The position numbers and the translations under genes were made by a program. Positions 42,187 through 50,798 of a DNA stretch of 64,000 nt are shown here, piece after piece. Below the pieces are notes generated by a model that worked only from the letters and a program-made list of their open reading frames with translations, searched no databases and had not been told where the DNA came from. The DNA is taken from the NCBI RefSeq assembly GCF_039543385.1, contig NZ_BAABJQ010000003.1, forward strand, positions 1 through 64,000, written 5' to 3'. Each line of letters opens with the position of its first letter. Positions within the stretch are counted from its first letter, which is position 1. Source of the stretch: Rugosimonospora acidiphila. Lineage in GTDB: Bacteria; Actinomycetota; Actinomycetes; Mycobacteriales; Micromonosporaceae.

Positions 42187-44385
42187 CTACCGCCCGTCAC
42201 CCCGGCGGGCGTCGGCCTGCGCGGCGGCCTGCAGGAACGCGTTGTACCGGGCCAGCTCGTCCTCCTCGCCGGCGGCCTGGGCACGGTCGGCGGCCCGGTC
42301 GAACCGGACCTGCTCGCGCTCGTCCGAGCGGATCCACCGGAACACCAGGATGCCGAACACGACCGCGGCGGGGATCTCCCCGAACGCCCAGGCGATGCCC
42401 GCGCCGAGGTGCTGGTCGGACAGCAGGCTCGGCGCCCAGCTCGGGTGGACCGACGAGTACCAGCCCGGTGCGATCACCGTCTTGCTCTGCAGCAGGATCA
42501 CGCCGAAGAACGCGTGGAAGATCATCGCCGCGAAGTGGACGAGGACGAGCACCGGCTGGGGCAGCGTCCGGCGGCCGGGGTCGATGCCGATGAGCACCCA
42601 GAACAGCAGGTACCCGGCGAGCACGAAGTGCGTGAGCATGGCCAGGTGGCCGAGGTGGTAGCGCATCAGCGTGCCGAGCAGGTTGCTGAAGTACAGGCCG
42701 TACAGGCTGGCGATGTAGATGCCCAGGGCCACCAGCGGTTGGGTGAGCACCTTCATCACCCGGCTGTGCAGGATGATCAGCAACCAGTCCCGTGCGCCCC
42801 GCATTTGCGGGTCGGCGGGTCGGCGCAGGCCGCGCAGCGCCAGGGTCACCGGCGCGCCCCCGACCAGCAGGATCGGCACCGGCATGGACAGCACCATGTG
42901 CTGGGCCATGTGGACGCTGAACAGCACGTACGCGTAGCGCGCCACGCCCAGGTTGGTGACGGCGGCCAGCAGCAGCATCCCGCACACCCAGCTGATCGTG
43001 CGGGCTATCGGCCAGTGGTGGCCGTCCCGGCGCAGTCGCCGCACCCCGATCAGGTACGCCACGGTCCCGAGCACGGTGACGGTCAGGAAGAACATGTCCG
43101 GCAGCACGAGCGTGATCATGCGGGACAGGGTCGCCGCGGGCGGCATGCCGAAGCCGAGGATGTCCACCAGGGGGTCGGGGCTGGCCGTGTTGGCGACCGG
43201 GGTGGGGCTGCGGGACAGCGCCACCGCCAGACCGAAGGTCGCCCCGAAGACGACCAGTTCGCCGGCCGCCAGGCGCCAGAACGCGCGCCGGCTGCCGGCG
43301 TACAGGGCCGGCAGGGTACGGGTGCGGTGCGCCGCGCCGAGACCGCCGAGCAGCGCCAGGGCGGCCAGCTTGCCGAGCACCAGTAGCCCGTAGCTGGAGC
43401 GCCAGAGCTCGTCGAAGGCGCCCAGCCGGACCCACGCGTTGGCCACCCCGCTGACCGCCACGGCCACCCAGCAGAACAGAGCCAGTCGGCTGTACCGGGC
43501 GGCGGCGTCGGCCAGCAGCCGGCTGCGGCGCAGCAACAGCAGGGCGGCGAGGCCGCCCACCCACAGCGCGGCCGACGCGACGTGCAGGGCGAGGCTGGTC
43601 ACCGCTATCTGGTGGTTGCCGGCGCCGGCGGCGTGCCCGGTGAAGGCGGGCGGCAGCACGGCGATCACCGCCAGCACCGCGCAGGCGGCCGCGTTCGAGC
43701 GGGACAGCCCGACCCGGGTCATGATCGCCAGTACCAGCGCCATGATGGCCTGGACCAGCAGGGCCTGCCCCTGGGAGACCGACCACGCGAAGCTGTACAC
43801 GCTGGTCGCGCCGAGCCGCGACAGCGGCAGCCCGAGCACGTCCGAGACGGTCAGCACGATCAGCGCCAGGCTGGCGACCGCCCAGATCACCGCGCAGCCG
43901 GTGGCCCGGTGCAGCATCCGGTACCCCTGCGCGCCGACGGTCCGGTCCTTGCCCGGCAGCAGGAACGCGGCGGCCACGCACAGGCCGACGGTGAGCGTTC
44001 CCAGCCCCTCGACGACGAGCGTGACGACCGGCAGCGCCCAGTTAGTGAAGGTTCCGGGATTCGGCAGCCCGGTGATCGTGGTGGCGTTGAGCCCGTGGCC
44101 GCCCTCCAGCGAGAGCACCAGCACGGCCAGCGCCGCGATGCCGACCACGGCCGGAAGCCACCACCTCGAGCCGGCCGCAGCCGGTCCGGTCGTGACCGGG
44201 CCGGCCGTGCCCGGACCGCGGCCCGCCGGACCGACAGCCGCCGGGACCGCGCCCGCCGGGACCGCGGCGACCGGAGCGGCCGAGGCTTCGGCCTCCGGAG
44301 CGTCGGCCTCCGGAGCGTCGGCCTCGGGGGCGGTGGTGTCGGGAGCGTCGGTGTCGGGGGCGGTGGCGTTCGGGTCCAGGGTCAC
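42187..44385 (-). CDS. CopD/CtaG fusion membrane protein for copper
   Basis: The 732-residue protein joins a CopD copper-import-type domain (about residues 75-420, with HVASAALWVGGLAALLL and WVRLGAFDELWRSSYG) to a CtaG/caa3-type cytochrome oxidase assembly domain (about 430-690, with FSVHMAQHMVLSMPVPILL, HFVLAGYLLFW and HFAAMIFHAFFG). His-rich membrane motifs fit copper handling. The N-terminal 70 residues are a low-complexity Ala/Pro/Glu tail. GTG 44385 overlaps the copC stop by 4 bp, so CopC and this protein are coupled. It should move copper across the membrane or deliver it to oxidase. Confidence 0.9.
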   Translation of the reverse strand: MTLDPNATAPDTDAPDTTAPEADAPEADAPEAEASAAPVAAVPAGAVPAAVGPAGRGPGTAGPVTTGPAAAGSRWWLPAVVGIAALAVLVLSLEGGHGLNATTITGLPNPGTFTNWALPVVTLVVEGLGTLTVGLCVAAAFLLPGKDRTVGAQGYRMLHRATGCAVIWAVASLALIVLTVSDVLGLPLSRLGATSVYSFAWSVSQGQALLVQAIMALVLAIMTRVGLSRSNAAACAVLAVIAVLPPAFTGHAAGAGNHQIAVTSLALHVASAALWVGGLAALLLLRRSRLLADAAARYSRLALFCWVAVAVSGVANAWVRLGAFDELWRSSYGLLVLGKLAALALLGGLGAAHRTRTLPALYAGSRRAFWRLAAGELVVFGATFGLAVALSRSPTPVANTASPDPLVDILGFGMPPAATLSRMITLVLPDMFFLTVTVLGTVAYLIGVRRLRRDGHHWPIARTISWVCGMLLLAAVTNLGVARYAYVLFSVHMAQHMVLSMPVPILLVGGAPVTLALRGLRRPADPQMRGARDWLLIILHSRVMKVLTQPLVALGIYIASLYGLYFSNLLGTLMRYHLGHLAMLTHFVLAGYLLFWVLIGIDPGRRTLPQPVLVLVHFAAMIFHAFFGVILLQSKTVIAPGWYSSVHPSWAPSLLSDQHLGAGIAWAFGEIPAAVVFGILVFRWIRSDEREQVRFDRAADRAQAAGEEDELARYNAFLQAAAQADARRGDGR

Positions 44386-44963
44386 GGCGCGTTCACCGCC
44401 CGTCGGCGGGTCAGGCCCAGCACGAGAGCGACGATCACGACGACCACCGCCGCCGCGCCGCCCCACAGCCACAGCCGGTTCGAGCGCCCGCCGCCGCCCG
44501 CCGAGGCCGCCTGGGTGGCCGGTGGGTTCGTGGTCGGCTCCTGGTCGGCCGCCAGCTTCATGGTGAAGTGGAACTGGCCCTCGACCGGGTGCCCGTCCGC
44601 CGAGATCGCCCGCCAGGCCACCGTGTAGCCGCCGGAGTGCAGCGGGTACACCTTCTGGCGCACGTCATCGTCGATTACCTGCACATGCCCCTCGCTGTAC
44701 GAGACCTTGCCCGGGCCGTTGACCACCACGGTCGTGAACTGCCCCCGAACCATTTCGTTGAAGGTCAGGGTAACCGTCGAGATCTGAGCGGTTAACGTGG
44801 CGCCGTCCGCCGGATCGGTGTGCTCCAAGCGGGAGTGCGCCCAGGCGGGAGAGGCCGCCGCGAGCACCACCACGATGATCGTGGCGGTGGAGGCGGCCAG
44901 CCGCACCGGCCACGGGCGGCGGCGCCGATCGGGACGCGACGGCGTTTCGGGCTTGATCGTCAC
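44382..44963 (-). CDS. copC: CopC-type copper-binding protein with C-terminal anchor
   Basis: The 193-residue protein has an N-terminal signal ending AWA followed by the mature start HSRLEHTDPADGA, in which the first His is the family Cu(II) ligand. The CopC beta-sandwich continues to YTVAWRAISADGHPVEGQFHF, which holds further Asp/His ligands. A linker leads to a C-terminal membrane anchor (about residues 166-188) and basic tail. It binds copper outside the membrane and hands it to the CopD-type protein encoded by the overlapping next gene. Confidence 0.92.
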   Translation of the reverse strand: MTIKPETPSRPDRRRRPWPVRLAASTATIIVVVLAAASPAWAHSRLEHTDPADGATLTAQISTVTLTFNEMVRGQFTTVVVNGPGKVSYSEGHVQVIDDDVRQKVYPLHSGGYTVAWRAISADGHPVEGQFHFTMKLAADQEPTTNPPATQAASAGGGGRSNRLWLWGGAAAVVVVIVALVLGLTRRRAVNAP

Positions 44964-45058
44964 GTGTGGTTAGTCGCCGCCGGGGTGCGGGAAGTTCCCC
45001 GGCGGGCCGGACCGGCTGCGGTGCGACGCGGTGACCCGCGTCGCACCGCCGGCACCGG

Positions 45059-45553
45059 TCAGGCGTTGGCCTCGCCGGTGGATGCCGTGGCCATCGCGAC
45101 CACGGCGAACAGCACGACGGTGATCACGTGGACGGTGGTGCACCACAGGCACAGCGCGTCCAGCGTGAACAGCTCCGTGTACACCAGGTACACCACGAAC
45201 CCGACGCCGATCAGCGCGAACGCGAGCCGGCCCCAGCGCAACTCCGGCCGGGTCGAGCGCCACGCCGCCGGCAGGCACAGGGGCACCATGGCGGCGAAGA
45301 AGAGCAGGCCGAGCAGCGCGACCGGGATACCGAAGATCGCGGACTGCGCGCTGGTGGTGACCTTGGTGCAGTTGATGATCCCGGTGTCCGGGCAGGCCAG
45401 CGGGATCGCCGTGGTGTAGTGCTGGATCGTCAGGAACGCCGCCACCGCCAGCCCGACCACGCTGATCGGCAGGGTGACCAACCCCGGCCAGCGCGGCGGG
45501 GCGAGCGGCTCCGGTTCCGTCACCGTTCGCCCCGCGCTCTTAGCTGGCGACAT
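45059..45553 (-). CDS. Vitamin K epoxide reductase family protein
   Basis: The 164-residue membrane protein has four to five helices, the redox motif CLWC (C135, C138) and the loop cysteines C54 and C62 in the ACPDTG...NCTKV region, plus the conserved Ser in SAQSAIFGIP. VKOR homologues re-oxidise thioredoxin-like partners using quinone. The overlap of 14 bp with the upstream DUF929 gene, which codes a CPYC protein, makes the pair a likely disulfide-forming module. Location inside a copper operon suggests protection or folding of periplasmic copper proteins. Confidence 0.92.
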   Translation of the reverse strand: MSPAKSAGRTVTEPEPLAPPRWPGLVTLPISVVGLAVAAFLTIQHYTTAIPLACPDTGIINCTKVTTSAQSAIFGIPVALLGLLFFAAMVPLCLPAAWRSTRPELRWGRLAFALIGVGFVVYLVYTELFTLDALCLWCTTVHVITVVLFAVVAMATASTGEANA

Positions 45554-46451
45554 GAAGCTGACTCTGGTACGCCGTCGCCGAGGACGTGGTGCACACGTTC
45601 CCGGGCTGGCCGTTGGTCAGCTGGCACAGCATCGCGGTGAACGCGTTGGCGGTGCCGTCGACGGCCTTGGCGATCGGGTCGGACGGGTTGGACAGCGCCG
45701 CGGCGACCTGGGCCGGAGTCTTTCCGGCCAGCAACTGCGGGCTGTAGGAGGAGCCCGACACGATCGCCTTGTTGGCGAAGTCGATGAACGGGATCGAACC
45801 GGCCGCGTCCGACGGCACGTACGGTGCGGCGTCGTACTTGTTCACCAGCGCCTGCTGGGCCGCGGTGGGCTTGTCCAGCGGCGCGTACCCGTTGCCCTGC
45901 TGCCGGTTGGTCTCCGTCTCGACGCCCTGGAAGGAGAGGTACTGGCTGGTGTAGCTCGAGCCGTGGAACGACAGCGTCGGCGTGTTCGGGAACACGTCGG
46001 TCGACGAGGAGTGCGTCTGGCCCAGGTTGCTGAACGTCCCGAACCGACTCAGCGCCTGGACCATGGCCCAGCGTTCCGCGGCGCAGTACGGGCAGTACTC
46101 CGCGCCGACGTAGACGATCAACGGCTTGCCATTGTCACTGAGCATGGTCTGACCGCTGGTCACGCTGGGCAGCGTGGTGACCTGGCCCTTGCCGACCTGG
46201 TTCAGCGCGTCGACCGGGACCGTGGTCAGCGGGTTGACCACGTCCGACGCGGCGAGCGAGGTCGCCGCGGCCGGGGTCTTGTTGCCGCCGCCGGCCACCT
46301 TCACCCCGATCAGGACACCCAGCACCACCACGACCACCAGCACCGCCGAGCCAGCGATGGTGAACCGCTGCCGGCGCGCGCGGGCGGCCTTGCGCTGGGC
46401 CTCCAGCGCCTCCCTCGCCCGTTGCTGCGCCTGCCGGCTACTCTTCGACAC
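45540..46451 (-). CDS. DUF929 thioredoxin-like membrane protein
   Basis: The 303-residue protein has a basic cytoplasmic N-terminus, one membrane segment (about 31-52) and an extracytoplasmic domain with CPYC at 120-123 in the context YVGAEYCPYCAAERW. This is the DUF929 family, a DsbA-like fold. Its partner VKOR overlaps by 14 bp. Two further cysteines near the C-terminus (MLCQLTN...NVCTT) may form a structural disulfide. GTG 46451 is chosen because AAGGAGG lies 8 nt upstream; a longer frame to 46535 lacks this. Confidence 0.85.
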   Translation of the reverse strand: MSKSSRQAQQRAREALEAQRKAARARRQRFTIAGSAVLVVVVVLGVLIGVKVAGGGNKTPAAATSLAASDVVNPLTTVPVDALNQVGKGQVTTLPSVTSGQTMLSDNGKPLIVYVGAEYCPYCAAERWAMVQALSRFGTFSNLGQTHSSSTDVFPNTPTLSFHGSSYTSQYLSFQGVETETNRQQGNGYAPLDKPTAAQQALVNKYDAAPYVPSDAAGSIPFIDFANKAIVSGSSYSPQLLAGKTPAQVAAALSNPSDPIAKAVDGTANAFTAMLCQLTNGQPGNVCTTSSATAYQSQLHVAS

Positions 46452-46544
46452 CCGATCCGCCTCCTTGTACGTGCTCCGACCGCGCTGTCTGCGACCCGCT
46501 TCCGGGGTTCGGGTGCCGCTTCCAGCCCTCGACAACGGTAGCGC

Positions 46545-47264
46545 TCACCCGGCCCGGCGGCTCCGGGTGAACGCCAGGCCCCCCAGGACCAGTCCGCCGA
46601 GTCCGAGTACGGCGCCGATGATGCCAGTAGCCAGGGCGGCGGTGTCCGACGAGGTCCTCGTCGACGGGTCGGCCCCCACCCCGGTGGCCGCCGGCGCGCC
46701 CGCCTGGACGGCCGCGTCGTCGGAGGTCGGCGTCAGATTCAGCACCGGGGCTGGGTTTTCGGGCTCGGGCGCCCCGGGCGTCTTCAGGTCGATCCAGCGC
46801 ACGATCGTGCCGTCGGAGTAGGTCTGCAGGGCCTTGAACGTGATCGACTTGACGGCCGGCAGCGGGCCGAGCGAGACCGGGAACTCCTCGAACTGCCCGG
46901 GCTTGATGGCCGTGTCGGTCGAGTTCGCGGTCCAGGTGATCTTGGTCACGGCCTCGGTGACCTCGCCGTCGTCGGTGGTGATGGGCTTGGGGAGCTTGGT
47001 CTTGTCCAGGGTTCCGGTCCAGCCCGGCACCGGTTCGAGCGAGATCGAGGCAATCGGCTCATCGGTGGGCAGATCGACCTCCAGCTTGGTGGTCGAGGTG
47101 GTGTCGCTCTCGGTCGGCACCCGGAACGCCATCCGGATGTATCCGCCCTGGCTGGCCTGGGTTGGATCGATCGTCACGTGGGCCTGGGCGACCCCCGCGG
47201 TGGCGAGCAGGCCGATCAGTGACCCGGCGACGATCACCGATCCGCGCCGCAGTGTCCGCTTCAT
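46545..47264 (-). CDS. ycnI: YcnI family copper-binding membrane protein
   Basis: The 239-residue protein has a signal peptide ending AQA directly followed by HVTIDP, whose N-terminal His chelates copper in YcnI (DUF1775). The domain continues with GYIRMAFRVPTESDT, VPGWTG and the conserved W of KITWTAN, then a linker and C-terminal membrane anchor (about 212-233). The AAAGGA SD supports ATG 47264. It heads the same-strand run YcnI-DUF929-VKOR-CopC-CopD, with gaps of 93 and 95 bp and two overlaps. Confidence 0.92.
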   Translation of the reverse strand: MKRTLRRGSVIVAGSLIGLLATAGVAQAHVTIDPTQASQGGYIRMAFRVPTESDTTSTTKLEVDLPTDEPIASISLEPVPGWTGTLDKTKLPKPITTDDGEVTEAVTKITWTANSTDTAIKPGQFEEFPVSLGPLPAVKSITFKALQTYSDGTIVRWIDLKTPGAPEPENPAPVLNLTPTSDDAAVQAGAPAATGVGADPSTRTSSDTAALATGIIGAVLGLGGLVLGGLAFTRSRRAG

Positions 47265-47513
47265 TGTTGTCCTTTCGTGATCTTCCGTGACGGCCGGTCG
47301 TCCGGACCGGCCCCGGATCGGGCCCGGCGGCGGCACGGTGGCCAAGGGCGGGCCCGGCGGGCCGGCCAGCTCACGTCCACGCGCCAGCTACGCGGGCGAC
47401 GAGCGCCGGTGTTATGCCCATCCCGCCAGAGATAGTCGGCCCGGCCGCCGGGAAAGTTCCCGGTTCTCCCGTCCGTGCCCGGTCCTGCGGTTGCCGGAGC
47501 GAGGTGGGCCAGA

Positions 47514-47807
47514 ATGAGTGCCGTGGAGGCGGTCATCGCGGTGCGGGTGCGGCCGGGCGCGGCGAACACCAGGGTGGGCGGCGGCTACCAGGGGCGCTAC
47601 GGCCCGGCGCTGGTGGTGGCGGTCGGCGCGCCGGCGGTGGACGGGCGGGCGACCGAGCAGGCCCGCAGGGCCGTGGCCGAGGCGCTGCGGTTGCGGCCCG
47701 CCGACGTGACGGTGCGGGCCGGGCACACCAGCCGGGACAAGCTCTTCGCAGTCGCCGGGGCACCCGCCGACCTGGCCGGGCGGGTCAGCGCGCTGCGCGA
47801 CGGGTGA
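47514..47807 (+). CDS. DUF167 (YggU-like) protein
   Basis: The 97-residue protein matches the DUF167/YggU family: IAVRVRPGAANTRVGG, a central LVVAVGAPAVDGRATEQARRAVAEAL and RAGHTSRDKLFAV. The fold is known from structures but no function is assigned. ATG 47514 begins the conserved part and has GAGGTGGG upstream. It is divergent from ycnI. Confidence 0.88.
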   Translation: MSAVEAVIAVRVRPGAANTRVGGGYQGRYGPALVVAVGAPAVDGRATEQARRAVAEALRLRPADVTVRAGHTSRDKLFAVAGAPADLAGRVSALRDG

Positions 47808-47932
47808 GTCCGGAGCCCACCTGTCGCGCCGCGGCCGGCGTTCACCCGCCAGGCTGACGGCGCGCCGACCACCCCCGGCCGGCGCTCCGGCGCAGCAGTC
47901 TGGAGGCGGACCGCCGACCCCGGGGAGTGAAC

Positions 47933-48190
47933 ATGCCCAATGTCAGGGCGCTGCTGCACGGTGGCCCGCTCGATGGCCGCATGGTCACCATCGACGTGGA
48001 CGATCCGCAGGACCCGCCGATCCTCTACGAGGTCGGGTTCTTCGCCGAGACCCTGCGCGCCCAGGTGGAATTCCGGGTGTACCGCCGGGCGGCCCGCAAC
48101 CCGTACGCCGGGCGGATCTGGGACTACGAGGCGACCGGAGAGGTCAGGCGGGTTCCCCAGCCGGCGCGGGACCGGCGGGCGGCACGCTGA
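47933..48190 (+). CDS. Small unknown protein
   Basis: The 85-residue soluble protein starts MPNVRALLHGGPLDGRMVTID and contains ILYEVGFF and RVYRRAARNPYAGRIWDYEATGE-type segments. LHGGPLDG resembles short actinobacterial proteins of unknown role. GTG 47927 is an alternative start. Its 3' end overlaps the convergent radical SAM gene by 47 bp, so both stops are embedded in each other's coding sequence. Confidence 0.65.
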   Translation: MPNVRALLHGGPLDGRMVTIDVDDPQDPPILYEVGFFAETLRAQVEFRVYRRAARNPYAGRIWDYEATGEVRRVPQPARDRRAAR

Positions 48191-49523
48191 GCGCGGCCCG
48201 GGCCTCCGGTTCGGACTCCTCGGCCGGCGGCAGGCTGTCCATGAACGAGCTGACCGAGAACACCGCGTTGCCGGCGCCGGGCGGGCCGTACCCGGGCGGG
48301 CTGGACAGGCCGTGCGCGTCCATGGTCGCCCGGTACGCCTCCAGCAGCCGGATGTGGTACTCCAGCGGGGCGCCCTGCGGGTTGGTGCTGCCCAGCGGCG
48401 TGGTCGGCTCGGGGCACCAGGTGGTGAACCGGGGGGTGATGCCCCGGGACATGAAGTACTCCAGGCCCTCGGTGGTCGACGCGATCGCCTCGTCCACCGT
48501 GTCGAAGCCGAACGGCTTGGCCATCTCGACCCCGGCGACGAAGTTGGGGATCACGTTGCGCGGGCCGAAGACCTCGGCGGAGTCCAGGATGCGCCGGTGC
48601 CACTCGGCACGGCCTACATACCGCTCCTTGCCCGGGCAGAACAGCTCGAACAGCCGCTTGTCCCAGACCTCGAAGTTGGGGTGGTAGATCCGGATGCCGT
48701 AGTCGCGGAACCGCTGCACGTCGGCCTTGGGCAGCGCCTGCGCGACGACCTTGCCGATCCATCGGCCCGGGAAGCGCTGCTCGATGGCCTCCGCGTACCG
48801 GCCGTAGAAGTCGGCCTCGGCCAGCCCGTCCACCTTCGAGGTCACGCTGCCGCCGGTGAGCGTGTACGCCTTGGACATGCCCGAGGTGTCGTACCGGTCG
48901 ATGATCTCCATGGCCTCCAGCACCTCGTCGACCGGCTTGACTCCGGTGTACGGGCGGCCGGCGGCCTTGTGCTGGCGCCAGTTGTGGTTGATGTCGCAGT
49001 ACTGGCACTCTTCCTTAGCGCCGAAGTACTGGCAGACCCGGAAGACCGTCAGGTAGATCAGGTAGCCCCACTGGATGGTGGGCGCGATCTCCATGACCGA
49101 CTTGCCGCCCGAGAGCTTGTGCCGGTAGTACTCCGGCATCGGCGGCAGTCCGACGTCGGCGATCGGCCGGCCGTCCAGGAACAGCCGCAGCGCGCCGTCC
49201 TCGTCGGCACGCACCTGGTACGGCGAGTCGGGGTTGACCCGGACGGAGACCACCGTGCGGCGCAGTTCGTACGGGCCGCCGGTCAGCACGATCTCCTCCG
49301 GCGGCCGGCGCAGGGCCGCGGTGCCCAGCTCGGGCAGGGTCCGGTGGTCGAACGAGAAGATGAAGTACGACTTCGGCTTGACCTCGCCGTCCTCGTTGTC
49401 CGACAGCGCCGAGTCGTCGAACGCGAGGCCGCCGCGCAGCAGGTCTTCCTTGATCACGGCCTCCCGCGGCACGTGCGGGAACCGCTGCATGAGGTCTTCG
49501 ACGAGGTCGGTGCGGCTGCGCAT
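48144..49523 (-). CDS. Radical SAM protein with C-x8-C-x2-C cluster motif
   Basis: The 459-residue protein has an N-terminal domain (1-145) of unknown type, then a TIM-barrel-like region. The cluster motif is C164-x8-C173-x2-C176 (VCQYFGAKEECQYCDINHNW), wider than the usual C-x3-C-x2-C. Other radical SAM traits are TLTGGSVTSK (GGE-like SAM-binding strand), VVAQALPKADV, and NFVAGVEMAKPFG. The C-terminus is Pro/Ala rich. The reaction is unknown and no substrate peptide, partner enzyme or cofactor gene is adjacent, although a small unknown gene overlaps its 3' end. GAGGGA precedes ATG 49523. Confidence 0.82.
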   Translation of the reverse strand: MRSRTDLVEDLMQRFPHVPREAVIKEDLLRGGLAFDDSALSDNEDGEVKPKSYFIFSFDHRTLPELGTAALRRPPEEIVLTGGPYELRRTVVSVRVNPDSPYQVRADEDGALRLFLDGRPIADVGLPPMPEYYRHKLSGGKSVMEIAPTIQWGYLIYLTVFRVCQYFGAKEECQYCDINHNWRQHKAAGRPYTGVKPVDEVLEAMEIIDRYDTSGMSKAYTLTGGSVTSKVDGLAEADFYGRYAEAIEQRFPGRWIGKVVAQALPKADVQRFRDYGIRIYHPNFEVWDKRLFELFCPGKERYVGRAEWHRRILDSAEVFGPRNVIPNFVAGVEMAKPFGFDTVDEAIASTTEGLEYFMSRGITPRFTTWCPEPTTPLGSTNPQGAPLEYHIRLLEAYRATMDAHGLSSPPGYGPPGAGNAVFSVSSFMDSLPPAEESEPEARAALSVPPAGPAPAGEPA

Positions 49524-49737
49524 ATCTCATCCCTCGATCGGGTGCGGGTCGCCTGACAGTTTGCGCCCTATGGGTCCGGCCCGCACCCGCTGGGGTATCC
49601 GCAGCGGCCTGCGTCACGTCACCCGGCGGACGCCGGCCGGTCGTCGAGGCGTCGCCGACCGGTCGGTCGCCGGTCAACGGCCGGCGAGACGGCCTCGTCA
49701 CGGAGGGTCTGGTCTCGGCGGGTCAGCGCTTCGCGGG

Positions 49738-50202
49738 TCAGCGCTCGGTCGCGGGCTCCTGCCGGGACGCGTCGATGAGCCGGGTCAGCACCTCCTTCAG
49801 GTGCTCCAACTCGTCCAGGCTCATGCCGAGCCGCGCCACGATGGCGCCCGGGATGGCCAGGGCTCTGTCCCGCAGGGCGGTGCCGGCCTCAGTGAGGGTC
49901 ACCGCGAGCTGGCGCTCGTCGTTCGGATCCCGCTCGCGGCGCACATATCCGGCGCTCTCCAACCGCTTGAGCAGCGGCGACAACGTACCCGGGTCGAGTT
50001 GCAGCAGGCCGCTGAGCGCCTTGACCGACAGCGGGGAGTCCCCCCAGAGCGCGAGCATGACGAGGTACTGCGGGTGGGTCAGGCCCATCGGTTCGAGGTG
50101 GGAGCGGTACAGCGCCACGACGTTGCGCGACGCCACCGACAGGGCGAAGCAGACCTGCCGCTCCAGGGCGAGCGGGTCTGTGACCGCGCGCATATCGCTC
50201 AA
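49738..50202 (-). CDS. MarR/OhrR-like redox regulator
   Basis: The protein of about 154 residues is closest to OhrR: LERQVCFALSVASRNVVALY carries the N-terminal reactive cysteine, LTHPQYLVMLALW and LDPGTLSPLLKRLESAGYVRRERDPNDERQ form the winged helix. OhrR proteins sense organic peroxides through this Cys. TTG 50202 follows GGGAGG by 5 nt and is favoured; ATG 50193 is the alternative. No ohr gene is adjacent; the divergent gene encodes a repeat-containing unknown protein. Three 15-bp-phased direct repeats lie between the two. Confidence 0.87.
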   Translation of the reverse strand: MSDMRAVTDPLALERQVCFALSVASRNVVALYRSHLEPMGLTHPQYLVMLALWGDSPLSVKALSGLLQLDPGTLSPLLKRLESAGYVRRERDPNDERQLAVTLTEAGTALRDRALAIPGAIVARLGMSLDELEHLKEVLTRLIDASRQEPATER

Positions 50203-50232
50203 GCGTGCCTCCCGAATTTTCCTCATGGTACA

Positions 50233-50271
50233 ACTAATTGGCACACAAACTATTGGTGTAGCCACTATTGG
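50233..50271. promoter_or_regulatory. Three direct repeats of A-C-T-A(A)TTGG with 15-bp phase
   Basis: ACTAATTGG (50233-50241), ACTATTGG (50249-50256) and ACTATTGG (50264-50271) place TTGG exactly every 15 bp in the AT-rich spacer between the OhrR-like gene and the small repeat protein. The first lies in TACAACTAATTGG, similar to half of an OhrR box (TACAATT/AATTGTA). Likely a regulator site for one or both genes. Confidence 0.55.
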
Positions 50272-50295
50272 CGCACCAAGGAGTGGAGGGGCGCC

Positions 50296-50640
50296 ATGTT
50301 CGGACGCAGGAAGCGCCAGCCGGAGTTCGACGGCTCGGCGGCGCCGGCCGGATCGGCGTCGGCCGGATCGGCGCCGGACGGGTCGGCGCCCGACGGATCC
50401 GCGCCTGACGGGTCCGCGCCGGACGGATCCGCGCCGGCTCCGGCCCGCGAGAAGCGGGACCGCCTGGGATCGGCCATGTACCGCGTGCTCGGTCCGGCCG
50501 CGGTGCAGGGGGCCCTGCAGGGTCACTCGCCCGAGGTTCGCCGGGCGTGGAAGGAACTCCAGGAGCGCAACCGGCAGGCCCGCCGGGAGGCCGCCGCCGG
50601 GCGTGAGGCGGACGAGCCGGGGTCCTCGCCCAGCCTCTGA
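50296..50640 (+). CDS. Small protein with SAPDG repeats
   Basis: The 114-residue protein starts MFGRRKRQPEFDGSA, then has about seven copies of the pentapeptide SAPDG/SAPAG (residues 14-48, coded by 15-bp DNA repeats), then a charged helical part with RLGSAMYRVLGPAAVQGALQG and a Lys/Arg/Glu-rich helix. No signal peptide or known domain. GGAGGGG precedes the ATG. Position opposite an OhrR-like regulator suggests redox-linked expression. Function unknown. Confidence 0.65.
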   Translation: MFGRRKRQPEFDGSAAPAGSASAGSAPDGSAPDGSAPDGSAPDGSAPAPAREKRDRLGSAMYRVLGPAAVQGALQGHSPEVRRAWKELQERNRQARREAAAGREADEPGSSPSL

Positions 50641-50761
50641 ACGCGGCCACCCGCACCGCCGCCCGCCGCCGGGCCGTCTTCCGGGCGGCGGTCCCGGGCG
50701 GTGGGTGTGTGTCTGCTCACCGCTAAATCGTGTCCGGTCGCTGGCACCTCGCTGGTACTGT

Positions 50762-50776
50762 ACGAAACGGTTTCGT
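50762..50776. promoter_or_regulatory. TetR operator candidate upstream of the efflux regulator
   Basis: ACGAAAC-G-GTTTCGT is a perfect 7-1-7 dyad 23-37 bp before the tetR start, the typical place for autorepression. A further TTCGT follows directly, giving a possible second half-site. Confidence 0.65.
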
Positions 50777-50798
50777 TTCGTAAGTCGGGGGTGGCGTC

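Noticed and set aside
49718..49745. 13-bp duplication at the OhrR-like gene end
   Set aside because: Only two copies and partly coding; too small to call a repeat element.
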